From contig NZ_BMZS01000003.1 in NCBI RefSeq assembly GCF_014652915.1, positions 310,001 to 374,000 of the forward strand: a stretch of DNA of 64,000 nt. Reading direction: 5' to 3'. The notes below the pieces were generated by a model. That model was not told the origin of the DNA and did not search any database. It saw only the letters and a list, made by a program, of their open reading frames with translations. The translations under genes were made by a program, and so were the position numbers. Below, piece after piece: positions 1 to 10,448 of the stretch (position 1 is the stretch's first letter; the number at the start of each line of letters is the position of its first letter). This DNA is from Thalassobaculum fulvum. GTDB taxonomy: Bacteria; Pseudomonadota; Alphaproteobacteria; Thalassobaculales; Thalassobaculaceae.

Positions 1-652
1 GGGCGATCGCGGCCGGCGCGTGCTCGCACCGGACCTCGTGGCAGATCTCGCTGCCCATCGGGTGCAGGCGGGCCCGGGTCACCTCGAGCGTCGAGTTCAG
101 CACGCTCTCCTTGGTGCCGGGCAACTGCGACTGCACCAGCCCGACCCGCGTCGGGCGGTAGGCCGCGACCCGCACCATCGGCACCTCGCGCCGGGCGATC
201 GCCTCGGCCAGGGTGACCGTGTCCTCAGGCACGGAGAACGCGATGATCTTGAGGGTCGCGATCATCTGGCCGGGCTCGACCGACTGGTACGGCGGCACCA
301 TCGCCAGGGTCACGGCCTCGTCGATCAGGTTGAAGGCATCCAGGCGCCCGGGGTCGTAGACCACCACGCCGGCGGTTTCGGCATACAGGTTGGCGCGGCC
401 GGTGAACGCCGCGCCCGCCGTGACCCCGTCACCGCCCATGGCGCGGGCCAGCCGGTTCGCGGCGTCGTCCTCGGCGATGTCGCCCTTCTCCAGGCGGGCG
501 GCCACCACCTGGGCATAGCCCGCGGCCCGGAGGATCGCCAGGTCGTCGGCCGTCAGCACCTTTCCCTTCTTCAGGGTCCGGGCCTCCAGGCGCAGCGAGT
601 GGGCCAGGATGGCGCCCTCGGCTTCCTCGACCGGGATCTCGCCGAACTGCAC
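1..652 (-). CDS. Molybdopterin-binding / MobA-like nucleotidyltransferase family protein, 5' part only
   Basis: The gene runs off the left edge, so only about 217 N-terminal residues are visible. The reading frame begins with GTG one base after the xdhC stop codon and opens VQFGEIPVEEAEGAILAHSL, followed by an LKKGKVLTADD segment. This N-terminal pattern is typical of the alphaproteobacterial proteins that join a molybdopterin-binding (MoaB/MoeA-like) domain to a MobA-like NTP-transferase domain and accompany xdhC genes. The likely role is molybdenum cofactor modification, for example cytidylyl transfer to give MCD, for a xanthine- or CO-dehydrogenase-type enzyme. The transferase domain lies outside the window, so the two-domain call is an inference from the N-terminus and the context. 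Confidence 0.7.
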   Translation of the reverse strand, partial: MQFGEIPVEEAEGAILAHSLRLEARTLKKGKVLTADDLAILRAAGYAQVVAARLEKGDIAEDDAANRLARAMGGDGVTAGAAFTGRANLYAETAGVVVYDPGRLDAFNLIDEAVTLAMVPPYQSVEPGQMIATLKIIAFSVPEDTVTLAEAIARREVPMVRVAAYRPTRVGLVQSQLPGTKESVLNSTLEVTRARLHPMGSEICHEVRCEHAPAAIA

Positions 653-653
653 G

Positions 654-1361
654 TCAGGCTGCCTTGGCGACGGCCGGGGCCTCGTGCAGCACGGCGGTCA
701 GCTCGGCCAGGATCGACAGCGCGATCTCGGCCGGCGAAACCGCGCCGATCGGCAGCCCGGCCGGGCCGTGGATGCGGGCCAGGGTAGCGTCGTCGAAGCC
801 GAGTTCGCGCAGCCGGTCGAGCCGCCTGGCGTGGGTGCGCCGGCTGCCGAGGCAGGCGATGTAGAACGCGTCCGACTTCAGCGCGACCTCGAGCGCCGGG
901 TCGTCGAGCTTGGGGTCGTGGGTGAGGGTGACGACCGCGGTCCGGCTGTCCGGTTTCAGGGCTTCCATCGCCTCGTCCGGCCAGTCGTCGACCAGGCGGA
1001 CGTTCGGGAACCGGTCGGCGGTCGCGAAGCTGGCCCGCGGGTCGACCACGATCACCTCGTAGCCGGCGATCGCCGCCATCGGCACCAGGGTCTGCGAGAT
1101 GTGCACCGCGCCGATCACGATGATCCGGAGCGGCGGGTTGTGGCAGTCGACGAAGTAGCGGGCGTCGCCGTGCTCGACCACCCCGCCGGCGTTGTCGCGC
1201 AGGCGCCGCCGGGTCTCGGCCACCACCGCCTCGGGCAGGGAGCCGTCGACCCGGTCATGGTACACCAGGGCCTGGGCGCCGTCGGTCAGGGCCGTGACCA
1301 GCGCGACCGGCGCCTTGGCCGCCCGGGCGGCCTGCAGATCGTTGAACAGTGCCGCCTTCAT
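654..1361 (-). CDS. xdhC: XdhC-family molybdenum hydroxylase maturation protein (Rossmann part)
   Basis: XdhC proteins bind the molybdenum cofactor and promote its sulfuration and insertion into xanthine-dehydrogenase-type enzymes. The predicted protein has 235 residues. It has a short N-terminal XdhC/CoxI-like segment, then a dinucleotide-binding fold with IVIGAVHIS (about 81-89) and VVDPR (about 105-109), and a late CLGSRRTHARR motif typical of the XdhC C-terminal domain. The ATG at 1361 was chosen because the residues upstream in the same frame are low-complexity and lie inside the preceding gene. It starts four bases after the CoxI-like gene stops and is followed one base later by the MobA-like gene, so translation is probably coupled. 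Confidence 0.88.
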   Translation of the reverse strand: MKAALFNDLQAARAAKAPVALVTALTDGAQALVYHDRVDGSLPEAVVAETRRRLRDNAGGVVEHGDARYFVDCHNPPLRIIVIGAVHISQTLVPMAAIAGYEVIVVDPRASFATADRFPNVRLVDDWPDEAMEALKPDSRTAVVTLTHDPKLDDPALEVALKSDAFYIACLGSRRTHARRLDRLRELGFDDATLARIHGPAGLPIGAVSPAEIALSILAELTAVLHEAPAVAKAA

Positions 1362-1365
1362 GACC

Positions 1366-1707
1366 TCACGCCTCCAACCGCTCGACCCAGACCTCGACCT
1401 TGCCGCCGCAGGCGAGGCCGACGTCCCAGGCCTGTTCGTCGCTGACGCCGAAGTCCAGCAGGCGGGGGGCGCCGCCGGCCATGACGTCGAACGCCTCCTT
1501 GATGACCGCGCCCTCGATGCAACCGCCCGATACCGAGCCGACCATGGCACCTTCGCCGTCGACCACCAGCCGCGAGCCGACCGGACGCGGCGAACTGCCC
1601 CAGGTCTTCACCACGGTCGCGATCGCGACCTTGCGGCCCTCGGCGAGCCAGCTGCCGGCCGTGGCGAGCACGTCCTCCTGGCTGGCGAATGCGGATGCGT
1701 CGGTCAT
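1366..1707 (-). CDS. Stand-alone XdhC/CoxI N-terminal domain protein
   Basis: A 113-residue protein carrying only the N-terminal XdhC/CoxI domain. GSSPRPVGSRL (about 37-47) and GSVSGGCIEG (about 57-66) are the family's signature segments, the second containing the conserved Cys. In many bacteria this domain is fused to the Rossmann domain; here the two are separate neighbouring genes. The expected role is Moco handling for a molybdenum hydroxylase. The ATG at 1707 has an AGGGAG ribosome binding site and lies two bases after the coxE-like stop. Longer open reading upstream is antiparallel to coxE-like coding sequence and was not used. Confidence 0.85.
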   Translation of the reverse strand: MTDASAFASQEDVLATAGSWLAEGRKVAIATVVKTWGSSPRPVGSRLVVDGEGAMVGSVSGGCIEGAVIKEAFDVMAGGAPRLLDFGVSDEQAWDVGLACGGKVEVWVERLEA

Positions 1708-1709
1708 CG

Positions 1710-3014
1710 TCAGGCTCCCTGCTTGTCGCGCTGCTCGTCCTCGACCCGGCGCAGCGCGGCCAACCAACCTTCCATGCCCTCGCGCCGGCGGAGCGCCGGC
1801 CGCCCGATCGTATCCGCAAGCTGCTCGAGGCTGTCGAGCGAATGGACGGTCCGGAAATCGTCGACGTGCGGGAGAATGGCGCGAACCCCCAAAGATTTGG
1901 GCGCGAAGCCGTCGAAGCGCAACAGCGGATTGAGCCAGATGAGTCGGCGGCAGGACTTGTGCAGCCGCTCCATCTCCTCGGCCAGCCCGGTCCCGACCTC
2001 GCGGTCCAGGCCGTCGGTTATCAGCAGCACGACCGCACCCTGGGTCAGCACCCGGCGGCCCCAGTAGCGGTTGAACTCGTGCAGGCAGTGCCCGATCCGG
2101 GTGCCGCCCGACCAGTCGTCGACGTTGGCCCCGACCTTGGCCAGCGCCTCGTCGACGTCGCGCGAGCGCAGGTAGCGGGTGACGTTGGTCAGCCGGGTGC
2201 CGAACAGGAAAGTGTGGACCCGGTCCCGGTCGCTGGTGACCGCGTGCATGAAGTGCAGCAGCATCCGAGAGTACCGGCTCATCGAACCGGAGATGTCGCA
2301 CAGCGCCACCAGCGGCGGGTGCCGCATGCGGCGCTTCTTGTGCTGCAGCGGGATCTGGTCGCCGCCGGACCGCAGGGTCGCCCGCATGGTCCGGCGCAGG
2401 TCGACCCGGCGGCCGTACTCGGCCGGCCTGAACCGCCGGGTCGGCACCTCCATGATCGGCAGCCGCATGCCGCGGATCGCGTTCTTGGCGCGCGCCACCT
2501 CCTCGGCCGACATCTTCTCGAAGTCCATGGAGCGCACCAGCTCGCGGTCCGACCAGGTCATCGAGGCGTCGAACTCGATGTTCTCCTCGTCGGGCTCGCG
2601 GCTCTGGTCTTCGCGCGGGCTCTTCGGCGGCTGCAGCGCCTCGGCGACCCGCCGGCTGATCTCCTCGCGGTCCTTGTCGTCCGGCACGTCCGCCCGGAAC
2701 TCCGGCAGGACCATCTGCAGCATGCGCTCGAGCAGCCGCGGGTTGCGCCAGAACACGTGGAACGCCTGATCGAAAACGTGGCGCTGGTCGTGCCGGTTCA
2801 CGAACACCGCGTGCAGGGTCCAGTAGAAGTCGCGGCGGTTGGTGATGCCGGCGACCTCGACCGCCTTGATGGCGTCGATCACCTTGCCCGGGCCGACCGG
2901 CAGGCCGGCCGACCGCAGGGCGCGGCCGAAATGCATGATGTTGTCGACCAGCTTGCCGCCGCCGGGGCTCTCGGCGTCCGGCAACCCGAGGTCGGGAGGG
3001 GAGGCGTGGTTCAC
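1710..3014 (-). CDS. coxE: CoxE-like VWA domain protein
   Basis: A 434-residue protein with a C-terminal von Willebrand A domain. DISGSMS at about 240-246 is an intact MIDAS metal-binding motif, and LLITDGLDRE near 340 gives the second acidic loop. The N-terminal half is helical and charged, as in CoxE proteins of aerobic CO dehydrogenase clusters. In Oligotropha carboxidovorans, CoxD (AAA+) and CoxE act in maturing the active site of the molybdenum enzyme. The gene starts with GTG behind a GAGG site, 22 bases after the AAA+ gene, so the pair probably works together. The symbol is by family resemblance; the client enzyme cannot be identified here. Confidence 0.87.
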   Translation of the reverse strand: MNHASPPDLGLPDAESPGGGKLVDNIMHFGRALRSAGLPVGPGKVIDAIKAVEVAGITNRRDFYWTLHAVFVNRHDQRHVFDQAFHVFWRNPRLLERMLQMVLPEFRADVPDDKDREEISRRVAEALQPPKSPREDQSREPDEENIEFDASMTWSDRELVRSMDFEKMSAEEVARAKNAIRGMRLPIMEVPTRRFRPAEYGRRVDLRRTMRATLRSGGDQIPLQHKKRRMRHPPLVALCDISGSMSRYSRMLLHFMHAVTSDRDRVHTFLFGTRLTNVTRYLRSRDVDEALAKVGANVDDWSGGTRIGHCLHEFNRYWGRRVLTQGAVVLLITDGLDREVGTGLAEEMERLHKSCRRLIWLNPLLRFDGFAPKSLGVRAILPHVDDFRTVHSLDSLEQLADTIGRPALRRREGMEGWLAALRRVEDEQRDKQGA

Positions 3015-3036
3015 GATTGCCTCGCGGCCGGCCGGC

Positions 3037-3963
3037 TCACGCCACCGCCGCGGCGCCGGCCAGTTCGGACTTGATCTGGTTCAGTATCCGGGTCGCCTCG
3101 CTACCCTGGATCTTGGCGATGTCGTCCTGGTACTTCAGCAGCACACCGAGGGTGTTGTCGATGGCGGCCGGGTCCAGGGCCAGATGGTCGAGCTGGACCA
3201 GGGCGTGCACCCAGTCGATGGTCTCGGCGACGCCCGGCAGCTTGAACAGGTCCATCTTGCGCAGCTCGTGCACGAAGGCGACGACTTGGCGCGACAGCTC
3301 GGCCGGCGCCTCCGGCGCCTTGACCCGCAGGATCTCGCGCTCGCGGGCGGCGCTCGGGTAGTCGACCCAGTAGTAGAAGCAGCGGCGCTTGAGGGCGTCG
3401 TGGATCTCGCGGGTGCGGTTCGAGGTGATGATCACGATCGGCGGGGTCGCGGCCCTCATCGGCCCGAGTTCGGGGATCGTCACCTGGAAGTCCGAGAGCA
3501 CCTCCAGCAGGAACGCCTCGAACGGCTCGTCGGTACGGTCGAGCTCGTCGATCAGCAGCACCGGGGCGCCGCGCTCGTCGGCCTCCAGCGCCTGCAGGAT
3601 CGGGCGCTTGATCAGGAACCGGTCGTCGAAGATGTCCTGCGCCAGCTTGTCGCGGTCGGCCGTGCCGGCCGCCTCGGCCAGCCGGATCTCGACCATCTGG
3701 CGGGCGTAGTTCCACTCGTACACCGCAGAGGCGACGTCCAGGCCCTCGTAGCACTGCAGGCGGATCAGCCGGCGGTCGAGCTGGTCGGCCAGGACCTTGG
3801 CGATCTCGGTCTTGCCGACCCCGGCCTCACCCTCGAGGAACAGCGGGCGCTGCAGGCTCAGCGCCAGGTGCAGGGCGGTCGCGAGGGATCGGTCGGCGAC
3901 GTAGTTGCCGCCGGTCAGCATCCCCAGAGTGGCGTCGACGGACTCGGGAATCGAGGCGACCAT
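3037..3963 (-). CDS. coxD: MoxR/CoxD-family AAA+ ATPase
   Basis: A MoxR-type AAA+ chaperone ATPase of 308 residues. The Walker A motif GEAGVGKT is at about 45-52, Walker B LLIDELD at about 136-142, and ITSNRTRE follows as the sensor region. MoxR proteins typically pair with a VWA protein, which is the next gene, and act on metalloenzyme maturation. The ATG at 3963 is preferred over the one at 4011 because it has a GGAG site at the right distance, while the upstream one has none. The protein lacks membrane segments and should be cytoplasmic. Confidence 0.88.
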   Translation of the reverse strand: MVASIPESVDATLGMLTGGNYVADRSLATALHLALSLQRPLFLEGEAGVGKTEIAKVLADQLDRRLIRLQCYEGLDVASAVYEWNYARQMVEIRLAEAAGTADRDKLAQDIFDDRFLIKRPILQALEADERGAPVLLIDELDRTDEPFEAFLLEVLSDFQVTIPELGPMRAATPPIVIITSNRTREIHDALKRRCFYYWVDYPSAAREREILRVKAPEAPAELSRQVVAFVHELRKMDLFKLPGVAETIDWVHALVQLDHLALDPAAIDNTLGVLLKYQDDIAKIQGSEATRILNQIKSELAGAAAVA

Positions 3964-4026
3964 GGGATCTCCGGAAGGAACTGGGTTCGAAGGGGAAGTC
4001 GGGCGGGACATACCACGCGGCGTCGG

Positions 4027-4488
4027 CTATGGCCAATAACGCCCGGACGCGCCGATCGCCACGACGATCAGGCCGAGCACCAGGTTGGCCGCGACGATCC
4101 GCCGGATTCCGGCGAGCGCCGGGCCGGCGGCCTGCAGGTCGTCGGCGTCGACGGCTTTGCGGAACCGACCCCACGACGCGAAGTACAGGTGGCCGTACAG
4201 CAGGAACATGATCCAGCCGAGGCCCTGCATCAGGTGGACGTGCAGGCCGACCCCGGCCATGCCGCCGAACGGGCCGAATACCAGGGCGTAGCCGGAGCCG
4301 ATCAGCACCAGGACGGCTGCCGATACCCAGGGGAAGAACCGCGCGAACACCCGGCGCCACAGGCGCGGCCGCTCGGCGGCCGGCTCGATGCCGCCGACCG
4401 AGGGGCGCAGGACGACATAGGCGAAGAACATGCCGCCGACCCAGATCACGGCGGCGAGGATGTGCAGGGCGACGAGCAGGGCGGTCAT
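4027..4488 (-). CDS. CopD-like integral membrane protein
   Basis: A 153-residue protein with four predicted membrane segments (about 2-27, 49-73, 84-104 and 126-148). It resembles the CopD family of small bacterial membrane proteins: an early His followed by AVIWVGGMFFAYVVLRP, and a central LHVHLMQGLGW with two His residues that could bind heme or a metal. CopD is linked to copper or heme handling in other bacteria, but the function here is unknown. It is the first gene of the minus-strand set, 63 bases before the AAA+ gene, and may be co-transcribed with the cox-like genes. Confidence 0.75.
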   Translation of the reverse strand: MTALLVALHILAAVIWVGGMFFAYVVLRPSVGGIEPAAERPRLWRRVFARFFPWVSAAVLVLIGSGYALVFGPFGGMAGVGLHVHLMQGLGWIMFLLYGHLYFASWGRFRKAVDADDLQAAGPALAGIRRIVAANLVLGLIVVAIGASGRYWP

Positions 4489-4679
4489 GGCGGGCCGTTC
4501 ATTGATGGATGTAGCTCAGATTGGTGTTTGTGCCACGAATGCCAGCCCCGGGACAGCCTGGCACGGGTGCGGTGCGGCGGCGGCGCGAACCGGTCGGGCG
4601 CGGCTGGAGCGGCGAGTGTTGAACGCGCTGCCGAACCGCTCGACACTGGCGGGCGCGAGAGAATTTGAGCGAGGTCGTC

Positions 4680-5553
4680 ATGCGCCCGAATGCCGGCAGC
4701 TTTCCCTATACCGACGAGAACGGCACGGTTTGGCTCGCCTTCATGGATTTCGGCGAACGCTCGCGCGACCGGGTGGTGGTGTGCGTGCACGGCCTGACCC
4801 GCAACGGCCGCGACTTCGATCGTCTGGCCGTCGCCATGGCCAAGGACTTCCGGGTGATCGAGGTCGACGTCGCCGGGCGCGGCCGGTCGGGCTGGCTGGC
4901 CGACAAGGCCGCCTATGGCTTCCCGACCTACCTCAAGCACATGGCGGCGCTGCTGGACTACCGCGGGCTGGAGCACGTCGACTGGGTCGGCACCTCGATG
5001 GGCGGCATCCTGGGCATGCTGCTGGCGGCCCGGCCGGAGAGCCCGATCCGGCGCCTGGTGCTCAACGACGTCGGGCCGTTCATCCCGAAGGCCGCCCTGG
5101 AGCGGATCGGCGAGCGGGTCGGTCAGGACCCGCGATTCCGCAATCATCAGGAAGCGGCGGAGTACTTCCACGAGGTCTATGCCGAATTCGGGATCCCCGA
5201 CGACGTCGCCTGGTCGGACCTGACCCTGCACTCGACCGTGCGGCAGGAGAACGGGACCTATGCGCTGCACTACGATCCCGCCATCGGTGACGCGTTCAAG
5301 CAGCCGATCGAGGACGTCGACCTGTGGGCGGTCTGGGACGCCATCACCTGTCCGGTGCTTGTGCTCAGGGGCGAGAAGTCCGACCTGTTGACCCGCGAAA
5401 CCGCGCGCGAGATGACCCGGCGCGGCCCGAAGGCCGAACTGGTCGAGTTCCCGGGCTGCGGGCACGCGCCGGCCCTGATGAGCGAGGAGCAGATCGCCGT
5501 GGTGCACGACTGGCTGCTGTCGTTCGACGACAGCGAGGAGGAACAGACGGGCG

Positions 5554-5567
<14 letters not shown>
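4680..5567 (+). CDS. Alpha/beta hydrolase
   Basis: A 295-residue soluble alpha/beta hydrolase. Visible features are the oxyanion-hole segment HGLTRNG, the nucleophile elbow GTSMGG (Ser at about 106), a likely acidic member near LVLRGEKSDLL, and a late GCGHAPAL holding the catalytic His. There is no signal peptide. Substrate is not predictable; esterases and C-C hydrolases share this pattern. The ATG at 4680 sits behind GCGAGG; a TTG at 4665 could add five residues. The coding end overlaps the next hydrolase by 14 bases, so the two are probably translated together. Confidence 0.83.
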
Positions 5568-7691
<2,124 letters not shown>

Positions 7692-7772
7692 TCATAGGCG
7701 GGAACCCGCGGGTTGCAATCGCCTCGGGCGGGGTGCGGCGGGACGCCCCGGTCGTCCCGACAAGGCCGATCT

Positions 7773-7802
7773 ATTGCAATTGATAGTCGTTCTTAGTAAG
7801 AG
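7773..7802 (+). promoter_or_regulatory. Fur-like iron box over the exbB promoter
   Basis: An AT-rich island in a GC-rich gap reads GCAATTGATAGTCGTTC and continues TTAGTAAG, close to the classical Fur 19-mer pattern (GATAATGATAATCATTATC). TTGCAA (7774-7779) and TAAGAG (7797-7802), 17 bases apart, could be the -35 and -10, so the box would cover the promoter spacer. The same layout recurs before the receptor gene. Binding is inferred. Confidence 0.65.
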
Positions 7803-7839
7803 TCGCGGTGTCCTCATTCCCGAAGGAGCGCGGTCCGCC

Positions 7840-8595
7840 ATGCAGCCCGACGACCCGGTCGTGTCGATCCCGTCACCCTTGCCGGTCGGCATCGACGGCC
7901 TCCCGGAACTCGTCGCCGACCTGCACGGTCTGCTGAAGGCCGGCGGGCCCGTGGTGGCGATCCTCGGCACGCTGTCGGTGGCGGCGCTCACCATCGTCCT
8001 GCTCAAGCTCTGGCAGCTTCGGTCGGCCCGGGTCGGCGACCGGGTGACCGCCCGCCGGGCCGTCGCGCTGTTCCGGGCCGGTCGAGGCCCGGAGGCGCTG
8101 GCGGTGGCCGGCCGGTCCCGCAATCCGGTAGCCCAGGTCCTGGCCGGGGCGATCCGCGGCTGCCTGCGCCCGGAGCTCCCGGAGGCCGTCGTACGCGAGG
8201 AGGTCACGCGCCTGGCGGCAGAAGCGATTGAGCGGCTGCGCGCCTATCTCCGGCCGCTCGAGGTGATCGCCGGGATCGCGCCGCTGCTCGGCCTGTTCGG
8301 CACCGTGCTCGGGATGATCGGGGCGTTCCAGCAACTCCAGCAGGCCGGCTCCCGGGTCGATCCCGGGCTGTTGGCCGGCGGGATCTGGGAGGCGCTGCTG
8401 ACCACCGCCGTGGGACTGGCGGTCGCGATCCCGACGGTCGCACTGCTGGCCTGGCTGGAGCGCGTCGTCGACCGCACCGAGTGCGAGATGGAGAGCGTTC
8501 TCACCCAGGTCTTCACGGTCGATCTGATCGATACCCCGGAGCTGCATCATGAGCCCGTCCGTCTGCGCCCGGCGGCCGTTCTGGCCGACCGCTAG
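7840..8595 (+). CDS. exbB: ExbB/MotA/TolQ-family proton channel protein
   Basis: Inner-membrane proton channel subunit that energises TonB. The 251-residue protein has a first membrane segment at about 37-57, a cytoplasmic loop, and two further segments. FGTVLGMIGAF (Thr about 155) and EALLTTAVGLAVAIPTV (Thr about 189) match the two channel-lining regions that hold the conserved Thr residues of E. coli ExbB. The ATG has an AAGGAG site. It is the first gene of exbB-exbD-exbD-tonB and overlaps the next gene by 47 bases. The Fur-like box upstream suggests induction under iron limitation. Confidence 0.92.
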   Translation: MQPDDPVVSIPSPLPVGIDGLPELVADLHGLLKAGGPVVAILGTLSVAALTIVLLKLWQLRSARVGDRVTARRAVALFRAGRGPEALAVAGRSRNPVAQVLAGAIRGCLRPELPEAVVREEVTRLAAEAIERLRAYLRPLEVIAGIAPLLGLFGTVLGMIGAFQQLQQAGSRVDPGLLAGGIWEALLTTAVGLAVAIPTVALLAWLERVVDRTECEMESVLTQVFTVDLIDTPELHHEPVRLRPAAVLADR

Positions 8596-8986
8596 GCGCC
8601 GTCGCCGGCGGACCCTGATCAGCCTCACGCCCCTGATCGACGTGGTCTTCATCCTGCTGGTGTTCTTCATGTTGGCGACCAGCTTTGTCGACTGGCGGGT
8701 GCTCGACGTGTCGGTAACGCAGGACGGTTCCGGCCCGGCGTCGCCGGAGGGAGCACTGCTGGTCGAGGTCCGGCCCGGCGAGCTGCGGCTGTCGGGGCGG
8801 CAGGTCGCCGACGGGATCCTGCTCGACCGGGTTCGCGCCCGGCTGGCGAAGAGGCCGGACCAGGCGGTGATCGTGAAGCCGGCGGCGGGCGTGTCGCTGC
8901 AGCGTACGGTGGCGGTGCTCGATCTGCTGAGCGGCGCGGGCGTGCGCGAGCTCTCGCTGTTCGGGGCGGGCGAGGCCTTGCGATGA
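8549..8986 (+). CDS. exbD: ExbD-family protein 1 (with channel Asp)
   Basis: A 145-residue ExbD/TolR-family protein: an Arg-rich cytoplasmic N-terminus, one membrane segment LTPLIDVVFILLVFFMLAT, and a periplasmic domain. Asp at about 31 corresponds to E. coli ExbD Asp25, the residue that carries protons. It probably pairs with the second ExbD encoded next. The start lies inside exbB, 47 bases before its stop, and the stop overlaps the next gene by four bases (ATGA). The unusually basic N-terminus (RRRRRR) might be shortened by a later start, but none has a better ribosome site. Confidence 0.9.
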   Translation: MSPSVCARRPFWPTARRRRRRTLISLTPLIDVVFILLVFFMLATSFVDWRVLDVSVTQDGSGPASPEGALLVEVRPGELRLSGRQVADGILLDRVRARLAKRPDQAVIVKPAAGVSLQRTVAVLDLLSGAGVRELSLFGAGEALR

Positions 8987-9384
8987 GGTTGGCAAGAGCA
9001 CCGTTGCGTCGGATCGGCAGCGAGGACGACCGGATACTGCCACTGATCAACGTGGTGTTCCTGCTGCTGATCTTCTTCATGGTCGCGGGCCGGCTCGCGG
9101 TCGCCGATCCGTTCCGGGTCGAGCCGCCGCGTTCGGCGAACGGCGTCGGCGCCGATCGCGGTCCGGCTGTTGTGCTGATCGGGGCCGACGGCCGGCTGGC
9201 GCTGGACGGAGCGTCGGTCGAGACCGGCGCGCTGGCCGCCGCGGTCGCCGAACTGCGGCCCGAGGCCGTCCGGGTCAAGGCGGACGGCGCCGCCTCGGCG
9301 GGACTCGTGGTCGGTGTGCTCCGAACTCTCCGGGAGGCCGGCGTCCGCCAGACACAACTGCTGACGATCGAGGACCGCCGGTGA
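8983..9384 (+). CDS. exbD: ExbD-family protein 2 (channel Asp replaced by Asn)
   Basis: A 133-residue ExbD-family protein with a single membrane segment, LPLINVVFLLLIFFMVAG, and a small periplasmic domain. Aligned with E. coli ExbD (TPFIDVMLVLLIIFMVA), the essential Asp is Asn (residue 23, codon AAC at 9049-9051). It therefore cannot carry protons in the usual way and is probably an obligate partner of ExbD protein 1 within one ExbB pentamer. Start and stop overlap both neighbours (ATGA and TGATG), so it is firmly part of the operon. Confidence 0.9.
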   Translation: MRLARAPLRRIGSEDDRILPLINVVFLLLIFFMVAGRLAVADPFRVEPPRSANGVGADRGPAVVLIGADGRLALDGASVETGALAAAVAELRPEAVRVKADGAASAGLVVGVLRTLREAGVRQTQLLTIEDRR

Positions 9385-10406
9385 TGGAGATCGGCAAGCG
9401 GCACTGGATCCTGGCAGGAGCGGCTGCGTTCGGCCTGCACGCGGCGGTCATGGTCGGCGTGGCCTGGAAACCACCGGCGCCGTCGTCCGGGGCCGGCGCG
9501 CGGTCGCTGGCGTTGTCGCTGTCGGTCGGCGCGCCGCGGTCCGCGTCCACGGGGGGTGCGCCAGCGGCGAGCGTTGGGCCGGTGCCGGCCGCGCCGCTCC
9601 AGGCGCCGGTGGCACCGGTACAGGCAGCGGTACCTGCGGAGGCGCCGACTGCGATTGTCCAGGCGGCGGCCGTCCCGGAACCGGTGGCGGTGCCGCGTCC
9701 GGTCGCAGCGACCGCCGGTACCGCAGTGGCGCCTGCCATTTCGCCGGCGGTTCCGGTCGTCGAACCGGCCGTTCCGTCGGCCCGGGCGGTCGAGCGTATG
9801 GCCGTTCCGCAGGTAGCGGCTCCTTTGGCTACGGTGGTCGCACAGGTCGAGGAGGCGCCGACAGCGTCGCGTCCCGAGGCCGTCAGGGCGAGGGACGTGG
9901 TGAAGCCTCCGGTTCCCCGGTCGCGACCCGTCCCGACACCGCCCCCGGTGCAGCCACCCGTTCGGACGGCGAGCGCCGAGCCGGTCCGGGAACAGGGGCG
10001 GGCCGACACCGGTCGACCTTCGGTCGAGACGGCGACTCCAGGGACCAGCCGCGACTCCACCCCAGTGGGAGAGGCTGCGGCCGGTCAGGTTGCGGCAGGC
10101 GGGACTGCGGCGGTGGCTGGGTCGGCCGACTATCTCGCAGCCTTGCGGGCGTGGTTGGAGCGCCACAAGGAGTACCCGAGCCGGGCCCGGCGACGCCGGA
10201 TCGAGGGGACGGCGCTCCTGGTGTTCGTGATGGATCGATCGGGGAAGGTGCTTGCCCAGCGGATCGAGCGGAGTGCCGGCGAGCCGACGCTGGATCGGGC
10301 GGCCTTGGAGATGATCGATCGGGCGCAGCCTCTGCCGCCTCTGCCGGACGGCTTAGGCGGTGCGCGCTTGGAGATCCGGGTTCCGGTTCAGTTCCGGTTG
10401 CGTTGA
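9384..10406 (+). CDS. tonB: TonB energy-transducing protein
   Basis: Spans the periplasm to pass proton-motive force to outer-membrane receptors. The 340-residue protein has an N-terminal membrane anchor (about 7-28) with a His (GLHAAVM) in the place where TonB has its important His20, then about 200 residues rich in Pro, Ala and Val. A C-terminal TonB domain follows: YLAALRAWLERHKEYPSRAR, GTALLVFVMDRSGKV and IRVPVQFRLR. The linker is long for the family. The ATG overlaps the stop of exbD by one base; a GTG three bases earlier is equally readable. Confidence 0.93.
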   Translation: MEIGKRHWILAGAAAFGLHAAVMVGVAWKPPAPSSGAGARSLALSLSVGAPRSASTGGAPAASVGPVPAAPLQAPVAPVQAAVPAEAPTAIVQAAAVPEPVAVPRPVAATAGTAVAPAISPAVPVVEPAVPSARAVERMAVPQVAAPLATVVAQVEEAPTASRPEAVRARDVVKPPVPRSRPVPTPPPVQPPVRTASAEPVREQGRADTGRPSVETATPGTSRDSTPVGEAAAGQVAAGGTAAVAGSADYLAALRAWLERHKEYPSRARRRRIEGTALLVFVMDRSGKVLAQRIERSAGEPTLDRAALEMIDRAQPLPPLPDGLGGARLEIRVPVQFRLR

Positions 10407-10448
10407 GGAAGCGGCCGCCGGATCGGAGGTTTGGCGTCCGAACAAATT

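Noticed and set aside
654-1550. A longer XdhC reading with about 60 extra N-terminal residues
   Set aside because: The extra residues are Arg/Ser-rich, overlap the well-supported CoxI-like gene and have no family resemblance.
4513-4575. GATGTAGCTCAG followed by TTGG, resembling a tRNA D-arm
   Set aside because: No matching acceptor stem, anticodon stem or T-loop (GTTCGA) can be drawn around it; treated as chance.
4489-4679. A possible small gene or RNA in the 190-base gap before the first hydrolase
   Set aside because: No frame with a start, ribosome site and plausible protein, and only weak five-base stems; nothing supportable seen.
9540-9830. Repetitive-looking Ala/Pro/Val coding region, considered as a tandem DNA repeat
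   Set aside because: It is the TonB periplasmic linker; the DNA units are not regular and no fixed period is seen.
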